The notes beneath the pieces were generated by a model. The model worked only from the letters and a program-made list of their open reading frames with translations. It was not told the DNA's origin and ran no database searches. This document shows positions 1 to 5,762 of a DNA stretch of 13,687 nucleotides, in pieces. Made by a program: the position numbers and the translations under genes. The stretch is from UMGS1649 sp045652705 (GTDB lineage: Bacteria; Bacillota; Clostridia; TANB77; CAG-465), in assembly GCA_045652705.1 (NCBI GenBank), contig JAZRUV010000023.1:1-13687 (forward strand), read 5' to 3'. Each line of letters starts with the position of its first letter. Positions within the stretch are counted from its first letter, which is position 1.

Positions 1-36
1 AAGGCTTGCGTTAGCATGCTCAAAAACATATATTTG

Positions 37-125
37 ATTACATTTTAATATTTATTTGTGTTCCAACCTTAAAATGCAGTTAAAAAGAGAGATGCAAATG
101 ACTTTTACATCATTTGCACCCCAAC
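37..125 (-). repeat. Left copy of a degenerate element that recurs inverted at the right end
   Basis: Read on the minus strand this stretch contains GTTGGGGTG (117-125), then CACAAATA (53-60), then TTAAAATGTAAT (37-48), in that order. The same three blocks occur in the same order on the plus strand at 13562-13640. The blocks are 56 bases (here) and 48 bases (right) apart between the first two, and 4 versus 2 bases apart between the last two. The left copy also holds a 9-bp hairpin, TGCAAATGA/TCATTTGCA (93-101 with 110-118). It could be a degenerate mobile-element end or a dispersed intergenic repeat. No coding potential is evident in 1-141. Confidence 0.5.
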
Positions 126-140
126 TATTGACTTAGAGCC

Positions 141-168
141 AGAAAAAGCAGCCATTATATAGGCTGCT
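141..168 (-). terminator. Rho-independent terminator of the 369-residue gene
   Basis: On the minus strand AGCAGCC (162-168) pairs with GGCTGCT (147-153) around an 8-base loop, followed by a run of five T (143-147, partly in the stem). It begins ten bases after the TAG stop of the gene at 178-1287, as expected for an intrinsic terminator. Confidence 0.8.
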
Positions 169-177
169 CTTTTGATT

Positions 178-1287
178 CTAAACTATAACATCTAATTCAT
201 TTAATTTCGATTCGAATTCAGATATTCTTTGTTCTGTTTCATATTGCTCTATTCTGTTTAAAGCATATAAATATTTTCTTTCTTGAGAAAGTAATGCTTG
301 GTAATCTTCATTCCAATCATCATGAGCTCTTAAAGAATTGTGTACTTCATCTAATTTAGCTTCTAGAGATTTTTTTACTGGTGCTACTAATGATTTATCT
401 TTACCTACTTTAATTCCATTGTCTACCATATGACTTACTGCTTCTGCAAATAATCTTTCACCTTGTAGATTTTTTCCATCAGTTAAAGTATCACTTAGTA
501 TTCCTACCATTTTATTTACTTCATCCATTCCAGCTTTTTCAAATACTGTGTCAACTCTTGAGTCTATGAATTGTCCACCTTCACCAAACATTTCTTGGTC
601 CCTTATAAATATATCCACATTGTTTTGGATTATTCTAGCTTGTTCTACTGGGAATTCATTAACTGCCATTTTTAAAGCATGTCTGTCATAGTATTTTTTA
701 AATGCTGCTTGACACATTTCTGGATTTTCAGAATATGGTTTAAAGAATGTTGCATATTCACGAAGAACTTCGTGTTGTGTTCTATCTCCGCAAGCACTTT
801 CTTTTAACTCGTCTATTGGTTCACCTAGAAATGATTCTAGTTTCAAATCCACTTCATCTTTTAAATATACTGGTTCTGCTGCTTGTTCAAAAACTACATC
901 AGTTTTTTTTTCAATTCCAAATAAATTTTCTAGTGCAGTATTTGCATTATCTAAATCCGTTTTGAATAGTTCCCATTCTCTTCTAAAGAAACTATCTTTT
1001 GGTTCAGCTGATACCTTAGCTTCCTTTGGTGCGCCTAATAACAATTGATCTTCACCTTCAAAAGCACCCATTATCATCTCGCCCCAGCATTGCATATCTT
1101 CTAAGAATAGTCTCCATTCTCTTTTGAAGAAACCTTCTTGTGGTTCGCATGTTTCACAATCTTTTTCAGCTTTAGGAGTACCTAACATTAATTTTTCATT
1201 AGCTCCAAATGCGTCTAAGAAAAACTCTCCTATCTCTTGCATGTCATTTAGGAATAAATCCCATTGTCTTTCAAAAAATCCTTTCAT
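178..1287 (-). CDS. Conserved-looking protein of unknown function with three N-terminal repeats
   Basis: I do not recognise this 369-residue protein. It has no signal peptide or membrane segment and is acidic, so it is probably cytosolic. Residues 4-39, 53-88 and 100-125 are three copies of a motif: two Phe, a basic residue, Trp four residues after the second Phe (W9, W58, W105), then L-F, an acidic/D-M or D-L pair, and in the first two copies AF followed by a (L/M)LG.PK end. The period is 49 then 47 residues. Residues about 140-345 look helical without repeats, and the last 40 residues look like a coiled coil. The ATG start is preceded by AAGAGGTG five bases upstream. A good sigma-A-like promoter lies at 1339-1367, and an intrinsic terminator follows the stop, so it is a single-gene transcript. 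Expression is probably substantial and regulated (see the TGTTACA array). The repeats might be interaction modules that recruit a common partner; that is inference. Confidence 0.85.
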   Translation of the reverse strand: MKGFFERQWDLFLNDMQEIGEFFLDAFGANEKLMLGTPKAEKDCETCEPQEGFFKREWRLFLEDMQCWGEMIMGAFEGEDQLLLGAPKEAKVSAEPKDSFFRREWELFKTDLDNANTALENLFGIEKKTDVVFEQAAEPVYLKDEVDLKLESFLGEPIDELKESACGDRTQHEVLREYATFFKPYSENPEMCQAAFKKYYDRHALKMAVNEFPVEQARIIQNNVDIFIRDQEMFGEGGQFIDSRVDTVFEKAGMDEVNKMVGILSDTLTDGKNLQGERLFAEAVSHMVDNGIKVGKDKSLVAPVKKSLEAKLDEVHNSLRAHDDWNEDYQALLSQERKYLYALNRIEQYETEQRISEFESKLNELDVIV

Positions 1288-1338
1288 ATAAACACCTCTT
1301 TTGTAGAAATAATATAAATTTATTTGTTTTATACTAAC

Positions 1339-1367
1339 ATTATAGTAATAATGCTACATAAAATCAA
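1339..1367 (-). promoter_or_regulatory. Sigma-A-like promoter for the 369-residue gene
   Basis: On the minus strand, TTGATT (1362-1367) and TATAAT (1339-1344) are separated by exactly 17 bases. Transcription would start near 1332, giving a leader of about 45 bases that ends in the AAGAGGTG ribosome binding site. Confidence 0.65.
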
Positions 1368-1387
1368 CTACAAAAGCATAACATTTG

Positions 1388-1427
1388 TGTTACAAAGCTC
1401 TTGCTTTTATGTTACATAAATGTTACA
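1388..1427. promoter_or_regulatory. Array of three TGTTACA palindromic heptamers
   Basis: TGTTACA occurs at 1388-1394, 1410-1416 and 1421-1427. Each is a palindrome around one central base (TGT-T-ACA), and their starts are 22 and 11 bases apart, so all three face the same side of the helix. They lie upstream of the predicted -35, centred about 59, 81 and 92 bases before the predicted start of transcription. That suits an activator or an upstream-wrapping regulator. The nearest heptamer also forms part of an inverted repeat, TAACA-TTTG-TGTTA, at 1379-1392. The array also lies in the region downstream of the thioredoxin gene, for which I see no strong terminator. Confidence 0.45.
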
Positions 1428-1457
1428 AAAACTCTATTCGACCGTATGTTTAAGGAC

Positions 1458-1772
1458 TTATTCTTTAACCTCATCTATTTTTTTTAATAATTCATTTTGT
1501 TCTGTATACCCAACTATTCTTTTTATAACTTTATTGTCTCTAAATAGCACGAGTGTAGGTATCGACTCTATTCCATATTCCATAGCAACTCTTGGCGCCT
1601 CATCCACATTTACCTTAACTATATCTACGCCCAACCTTCTAGACGTCTGAAGATTATCCAACACTTTTGCTTGCATACTGCATGGACCACACCAAGTAGC
1701 ATAGAAATCTACTAATACTAATTTTCTATTTTGTATTTCCTGCTTGAAATTATTATCGTTTAATTCTGTCAT
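1458..1772 (-). CDS. trxA: Thioredoxin
   Basis: A 104-residue thioredoxin, the usual family length, expected to reduce protein disulfides in the cytosol with electrons from a thioredoxin reductase. The active site W-C-G-P-C is at 27-31 within the usual 'VDFYATWCGPC' context, and the conserved cis-proline before Thr is P72 ('SIPT'). The C-terminal 'LVLFRDNKVIKRIVGY' strand and helix are normal. One departure: the helix following the active site lacks the common Pro of 'CGPCKM.AP' (K36 here), and the segment at 40-47 reads NLQTSRRL, so it is a divergent paralogue rather than a textbook trxA. It begins 14 bases after the rhodanese gene's TAG, with AAAGGAG in the gap, so the two genes are co-transcribed. 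The pairing suggests persulfide or sulfur-transfer redox work in which thioredoxin reduces or receives sulfur from the rhodanese; that is inference. Confidence 0.93.
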   Translation of the reverse strand: MTELNDNNFKQEIQNRKLVLVDFYATWCGPCSMQAKVLDNLQTSRRLGVDIVKVNVDEAPRVAMEYGIESIPTLVLFRDNKVIKRIVGYTEQNELLKKIDEVKE

Positions 1773-1786
1773 TTGTATTCTCCTTT

Positions 1787-2377
1787 CTAATTAGAATTTA
1801 TGTTTTCCAATCTTTTATCATTATATACTATTAAATCAGCAAAAGCAAACGTGTTAATTCCCGCACCTTCCCATATACATACATTTGTATATCCTAAGGA
1901 CCAAAGTATTTGAACAGCTCTACGCACCCTAGAACCAGTTGCGCAATATACTATAATACACTCTGCTCTATTCGTTACCATAGGTACAATATCTGTTTGT
2001 AATTTGTCTAGTGGAATATTTACACTTCCTTTTATTCTTACTGTGTTATATTCCATTTCAGTTCTTACATCCAGCAAAAAACACTCTCCATTTTTCACAA
2101 GCCTGTATGCTTCTTCAATAGGTAAGACTTTAACTAAACTCCTGTTTTGTCTGGGTTTATTATTCATACCAAACATTCTACCTATTTGAGACAACGGATT
2201 ATTACCCATATTGTTTCTACTATTCCCTCCTAACCCAAATAAATTTCCCAATCTACTTAAATCAAAAAGATTGCTTATATTAAATCCTGAGTTGTTGTTA
2301 TTAAAACCGTTATTATTGTTAGTATTATAGTTAAAATTATTAACACCATGTCTTTCAGTATTTATATTGTTTCCCAT
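1787..2377 (-). CDS. Rhodanese-domain protein with Asn-rich N-terminal tail
   Basis: Numbered from the ATG at 2377 (196 residues). A GTG nine bases upstream is in frame, but it overlaps the AGAGGTG ribosome binding site, whose spacing fits the ATG. Residues 1 to about 80 are low complexity, dominated by Asn, Gly, Phe and Leu ('NLFDLSRLGNLFGLGG'), with no signal peptide. Residues about 81-185 form one rhodanese domain: 'FLLDVRTEMEY' (substrate-side Asp-Val-Arg), 'IKGSVNIPL', and the active-site loop Y-C-A-T-G-S-R with catalytic Cys145, then 'AVQILWSLGYTNV..WEGG'-like sequence in which one Gly is Ala. Single-domain rhodaneses carry persulfide sulfur on this Cys. The thioredoxin gene follows 14 bases later in the same operon. 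The Asn-rich tail is unusual for the family; it could be a flexible linker, a condensate-forming or interaction segment, or neutral expansion. No metal-binding or membrane motif is visible. Confidence 0.88.
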   Translation of the reverse strand: MGNNINTERHGVNNFNYNTNNNNGFNNNNSGFNISNLFDLSRLGNLFGLGGNSRNNMGNNPLSQIGRMFGMNNKPRQNRSLVKVLPIEEAYRLVKNGECFLLDVRTEMEYNTVRIKGSVNIPLDKLQTDIVPMVTNRAECIIVYCATGSRVRRAVQILWSLGYTNVCIWEGAGINTFAFADLIVYNDKRLENINSN

Positions 2378-2397
2378 TTTTAACACCTCTACTCGTA

Positions 2398-2427
2398 TAT
2401 ATATTTTTTTGTAAAAAAAATATTCAA
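2398..2427 (-). promoter_or_regulatory. Possible promoter of the rhodanese-thioredoxin operon
   Basis: On the minus strand TTGAAT (2422-2427) is followed after 18 bases by TATATA (2398-2403). The start would fall near 2391, very close to the ribosome binding site at 2384-2390, so this assignment is tentative. Confidence 0.35.
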
Positions 2428-2461
2428 TACTATTTGTACTAATATGTATATATACAAGAAT

Positions 2462-2500
2462 AAAGAAAAGAAAAGAAAAGAAAAGAAAAGAAAAGAAAAA
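2462..2500. repeat. AAAAG pentanucleotide microsatellite
   Basis: Six perfect tandem AAAAG units at 2466-2495, with a partial AAAG before (2462-2465) and AAAAA after. On the minus strand it reads (CTTTT)n and forms a pyrimidine tract just after the calcium-ATPase terminator hairpin and about 35-80 bases upstream of the possible rhodanese promoter. Units of five bases in such tracts are prone to slipped-strand copy-number change. Confidence 0.9.
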
Positions 2501-2501
2501 T

Positions 2502-2531
2502 AAAAACCAAAAGCATACGCATTTGATTTTT
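2502..2531 (-). terminator. Terminator hairpin after the calcium ATPase
   Basis: On the minus strand AAAAATCAAATGC (2519-2531) pairs with GCTTTTGGTTTTT (2502-2514) across a 4-base loop, with one G-U pair and one mismatch, and is followed by a pyrimidine-rich CTTTT tract. It starts ten bases past the ATPase stop codon. Confidence 0.7.
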
Positions 2532-2541
2532 ATTTATTATA

Positions 2542-5199
2542 TTATTTTGCTTTAAATACTTTTGCAATTATTTGTTTTGCTATTTCTGCTGTTATCATAT
2601 AAACAAAAGCTGAACCTATAGATAAAATGTATAATGTCTTATCCAAATGTACAATTCCAAATATGTTTCCAATAACTGGTATAAATATCACACATAATTG
2701 AAGCGCCATTATACTCGCCACACCTATTAGTAGTTGTGGATTTGTAAATAAACCTGTACTTATTATAGACTTTCTATCTGAACGAATTACGAATGCGAAT
2801 AGAAGTTCAGCAAATGATAATGCTATAAATGCTACTGTCATAGCATGTGTATGATCATATAACGGATTTGTTTCTACAAAGAAGTATAATGCTAAAACCA
2901 TAATACTCTTTATAACAGCCGGTACTATAATTCTAGTAACTAAGAATGGACTAAAGAATTTTTCATTTGCCTTTCTTGGCTTCTCTTTCATAGAATTCTT
3001 ATCTGCCGGTTCAAACCCTAACGTCATAGCTGGTATTGCATCTGTTATTAAATTAATCCACAACAAATGAAGTGGCGAAAATACCGTACTGTTAAATATC
3101 TTAGCTATAAATACAATTAATACTTCTGCTATATTCGAAGCTAGAAGATAAGCTATAACATTTTGTATGTTTCTATATACTCTTCTTCCCTCTTTAACAG
3201 CAACTACAATTGATGCAAAGTTATCATCTGTAAGCACCATACTTGCAACGCTTTTAGAGACTTCTGTACCTGTTATTCCCATTCCCACACCAATATCTGC
3301 AGTTTTAAGTGCTGGCGCATCATTTACTCCATCACCTGTCATAGCTACAGTTTTTCCAAGTTTTTTCCAAACTTTAACTATACGCACTTTATTCTCTGGA
3401 GAAACTCTTGCATATACTCTTATTTTTTCAATTCTTTTTTCAAATTCTTCGTCAGACATTGCATCCAACTCTTGACCTGTTATAGCCTCTTTTCCTTCTG
3501 TTAATATTCCAATATCTTTTGCAATAGCTACTGCTGTTGAAATACTATCTCCTGTTATCATAATTGGAATCATACCAGCTGAGTAACAGTCTTTTACTGC
3601 TTGTTTAACTTCTGGACGAGGTGGGTCTATCATACCCGCAAGCCCCACATATATTAAATCGTTTTCTAATGCTTCTGAAGATATATCTTGAGGCAACGCA
3701 TCTATTTCTTTGTATGCGAATCCCAAAACTCTTAATGCCCTTGATGACATTTCAGCGTTTGCTTCTAATATTTTTGCTTTAATATCTTGTGTCATATCTA
3801 CAAGATTACCATCTATTATTGCTTTAGTACATCTTTCTACCAGACCTTCAATAGCACCTTTTACGTTTGCTATAAGTTTTTCATCCCCGTTATTTACCGT
3901 AGTCATCATTTTTCTTTCTGAATCAAAAGGAACTTCTGCTACCCTTTTATATCTTGTATCTACCAACTCCTTGTCTAATCCAAGTTTTGTCCCTAAGGCA
4001 ACTAATGCTATTTCTGTAGGGTCTCCTAAGAAACCGTCCCCTGTTTTATTTATTTTTACATCATTGCAAAGCATCATATTTTTTATGAATATATCTAAAG
4101 CTTTGTTTTTTTCATTATGTTTTAAATTATCTACTTCTATTCTCTCTCCACCAAAGTTAACTTCAGTTACTGTCATTTTGTTTTGAGTTAACGTTCCCGT
4201 TTTATCCGAGCAAATTATTTCTGTTGCGCCTAAAGTTTCAACAGAAGCAAGCTTTCTAATAATACTATGCTCTTTAGCCATTTTTTGTACGCCAATTGAA
4301 AGTATTATTGTAATTGATGCTGGCAATCCTTCAGGTATTGCTGCAACCGCAAGAGATACCGAAAGCATAAATATTTCTAATAATTTATTGCCTTGTAACA
4401 TTCCAAGAATAACCATAGCAAGTCCTATCACTACTACAACCACACTTAGAACTTTACTTATTTCATTCATCTTCTTTTGTAATGGTGTTAAAGCCTCTTT
4501 TGTATCTGTAAGCATTGTTGCAATTTTACCAAGTTCCGTATCCATACCTATTGCTGTAACTATGCCTTCACCTCTACCATATACTACACTACTTCCAGAA
4601 TATAGCATGTTTTTTCTATCTGCCAAAGCTCTATCTTCACTTATTACATCAACATATTTACTAACCGGTAAAGATTCACCGGTTAAGGAAGCTTCTTCAA
4701 CTTTTATACTATTGCATTCTATAATTCTCATATCTGCTGGAACAAAATCCCCAGCTTCTATTAAAACTATATCTCCTACAACTAATTCTTCTGTTTTTAT
4801 ACTCTCAATTCTACCGCTACGCCTTACTTTTATATATGGCAGTGACATTTTCTTTAAAGCTTCAATCGCCTTATCCGCTTTAGATTCCTGGGCAACACCA
4901 AGCACTGCATTCATTATTACAACCGCAAATATTACTATTGAATCCGTAAAGCTTTCATTTTCAATTTTAGCTACAACAAAAGAAACTATAGCAGCTATTA
5001 AAAGAATTATTATCATAATGTTTTTCATTTGGTCTATAAATCTATATAATAGCGTTTTCTTTTTAGCTTCAACAAGTTTGTTTGGACCAAACTCGATATG
5101 TCTATTCTCAGCTTCTGTAACATCAAGTCCATTAATGTTTGTATTTAACTTCTCAAACGTTTCTTCAACTGTTAGTTTATACATCATGTCTTGCTTCAC
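2542..5199 (-). CDS. SERCA-type calcium-transporting P-type ATPase
   Basis: An 885-residue P2A ATPase, full length for the family, expected to pump calcium out of the cell at the plasma membrane. In order: N-terminal actuator region; M1/M2 (about 58-103); TGES at 173-176; M3 (about 248-268); M4 with 'VAAIPEGLPA' (E290); phosphorylation motif D332-K-T-G-T; nucleotide site K448-G-A; DPPR 525-528; TGDGVNDAP 621-629; then M5-M10. Aligned by eye to rabbit SERCA1, the calcium ligands are all kept: E290 (M4), N689 and E692 (M5), N716, T719 and D720 (M6), and an acidic residue in M8 (E798 in 'SFAELLFAF'). This suggests two calcium sites, whereas the Listeria pump LMCA1 is reported to have one. The start is GTG, because AGGAGG lies eight bases upstream of it and the next Met codons are too far away. 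It is transcribed alone and ends in a hairpin terminator. Calcium specificity rests on motifs; manganese transport cannot be excluded. Confidence 0.95.
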   Translation of the reverse strand: MKQDMMYKLTVEETFEKLNTNINGLDVTEAENRHIEFGPNKLVEAKKKTLLYRFIDQMKNIMIIILLIAAIVSFVVAKIENESFTDSIVIFAVVIMNAVLGVAQESKADKAIEALKKMSLPYIKVRRSGRIESIKTEELVVGDIVLIEAGDFVPADMRIIECNSIKVEEASLTGESLPVSKYVDVISEDRALADRKNMLYSGSSVVYGRGEGIVTAIGMDTELGKIATMLTDTKEALTPLQKKMNEISKVLSVVVVVIGLAMVILGMLQGNKLLEIFMLSVSLAVAAIPEGLPASITIILSIGVQKMAKEHSIIRKLASVETLGATEIICSDKTGTLTQNKMTVTEVNFGGERIEVDNLKHNEKNKALDIFIKNMMLCNDVKINKTGDGFLGDPTEIALVALGTKLGLDKELVDTRYKRVAEVPFDSERKMMTTVNNGDEKLIANVKGAIEGLVERCTKAIIDGNLVDMTQDIKAKILEANAEMSSRALRVLGFAYKEIDALPQDISSEALENDLIYVGLAGMIDPPRPEVKQAVKDCYSAGMIPIMITGDSISTAVAIAKDIGILTEGKEAITGQELDAMSDEEFEKRIEKIRVYARVSPENKVRIVKVWKKLGKTVAMTGDGVNDAPALKTADIGVGMGITGTEVSKSVASMVLTDDNFASIVVAVKEGRRVYRNIQNVIAYLLASNIAEVLIVFIAKIFNSTVFSPLHLLWINLITDAIPAMTLGFEPADKNSMKEKPRKANEKFFSPFLVTRIIVPAVIKSIMVLALYFFVETNPLYDHTHAMTVAFIALSFAELLFAFVIRSDRKSIISTGLFTNPQLLIGVASIMALQLCVIFIPVIGNIFGIVHLDKTLYILSIGSAFVYMITAEIAKQIIAKVFKAK

Positions 5200-5234
5200 T
5201 TTTTTACCCTCCTATTTATTATTTACATTAAATT

Positions 5235-5269
5235 TAGCATATAAAAATTCACCCATATTTTATATGCTA
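5235..5269. promoter_or_regulatory. 12-bp inverted repeat in the calcium-ATPase leader
   Basis: TAGCATATAAAA (5235-5246) and TTTTATATGCTA (5258-5269) are perfect inverted copies separated by 11 bases, 36-70 bases upstream of the GTG start. The minus-strand arm contains TATAAA, so the repeat could be an operator over the -10 region or a hairpin in the leader RNA. It has no T-run on the minus strand, so it is not an evident terminator. Confidence 0.5.
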
Positions 5270-5334
5270 TATTTTATTTAGTAATTACATTATCACAAAG
5301 TGGACCAAAAGTAAAGTGAAAAAGAAATAAGCAC

Positions 5335-5360
5335 AAAAAAAGACACATTTAAAATGTGCC
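5335..5360 (-). terminator. Rho-independent terminator of rpsO
   Basis: On the minus strand GGCACAT (5354-5360) pairs with ATGTGTC (5342-5348) around UUUAA, and the stem is followed directly by seven T (5335-5341). It lies seven bases after the rpsO TAA. Confidence 0.9.
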
Positions 5361-5367
5361 TTTAAAA

Positions 5368-5628
5368 TTATCTTATTCCTAATTTTGCTTTGATATCTCT
5401 GTATCTTTCGATATCTACTTTTTCAAGATAAGATAATAATCTTTTTCTTTTACCAACCATAATAAGAAGACCACGTCTTGAATGTTCATCTTTTTTATGA
5501 ACTTTTAAGTGTTCTGTCAATTCATTAATTCTTTCAGTAAGTAATGCTACTTGTACTTCAGTTGAACCAGTGTCTCCTTCGCATTTAGCAAAAGTTGTAA
5601 GAATTTCTTGTTTTCTCTCTTTAGTCAT
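5368..5628 (-). CDS. rpsO: 30S ribosomal protein S15
   Basis: An 86-residue S15, within two or three residues of the usual length. S15 binds the central domain of 16S rRNA early in assembly of the small subunit platform. Hallmarks seen are the 'GDTGSTEVQVALLTERI' segment (about residues 18-34), 'L..H.K.H..D..SRRGL' (about 40-54, with the rRNA-contacting His, Asp and Ser residues), and the C-terminal 'VGKRKRLLSYL...D..RY' helix. The ATG is set by AGGAGG nine bases upstream. The gene has its own leader with secondary structure and its own terminator; pnp, its frequent neighbour, is absent. S15 often represses its own translation through the leader, which fits the stem described separately. Confidence 0.97.
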   Translation of the reverse strand: MTKERKQEILTTFAKCEGDTGSTEVQVALLTERINELTEHLKVHKKDEHSRRGLLIMVGKRKRLLSYLEKVDIERYRDIKAKLGIR

Positions 5629-5655
5629 GACTTTTTCCTCCTTTTTTCAAATTCG

Positions 5656-5701
5656 CCTTAATCCAAGAAATAATCTGAGGAAATTATATCCTAGAATAAG
5701 G
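5656..5701 (-). promoter_or_regulatory. Structured rpsO leader, candidate S15 autoregulatory RNA
   Basis: In the minus-strand RNA, CCUUAUUCU (5693-5701) can pair with GGAUUAAGG (5656-5664) with one mismatch and a terminal G-U pair. Inside it AGGA and UCCU (5689-5692 with 5678-5681) form a small hairpin. The structure begins within a few bases of the predicted start of transcription and ends about a dozen bases before the AGGAGG. S15 leaders that bind the protein are known in several bacterial groups but differ in shape, so assignment rests on position and pairing only. Confidence 0.4.
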
Positions 5702-5710
5702 TACATTTAT

Positions 5711-5719
5711 ATTATACCA
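5711..5719 (-). promoter_or_regulatory. Extended -10 promoter of rpsO
   Basis: The minus strand reads TGGTATAAT, an extended -10 (TGnTATAAT, with TATAAT at 5711-5716). The -35 region 17 bases upstream is poor (TATTAA), consistent with an extended -10 promoter. The start would be near 5704. Confidence 0.55.
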
Positions 5720-5762
5720 CGTATGTCAAGTGGTTAATATACTATAATTCATGCAACTTAGA

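Noticed and set aside
92..136. A 14-codon plus-strand reading frame starting at ATGCAAATG
   Set aside because: It has no convincing ribosome binding site, and its start lies in a perfect hairpin arm; the hairpin explains the sequence better.
4388..5281. Long plus-strand open frame (297 codons) opposite the calcium ATPase
   Set aside because: It is the antisense image of a well-conserved gene, has Ser/Thr/Ile-rich low-information sequence and no ribosome binding site. The other plus-strand frames opposite minus-strand genes are dismissed for the same reason.
5725..5730. Perfect TTGACA on the minus strand upstream of rpsO as a -35 box
   Set aside because: It is only seven bases from the TATAAT and no good -10 lies 17 bases downstream; the extended -10 fits better.
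5717..5733. CCAC/GTGG inverted repeat as terminator of the prepilin-like operon
   Set aside because: The stem is only four pairs and there is no T-run after it on the minus strand; it may be an operator or chance. Readthrough into rpsO is therefore not excluded.
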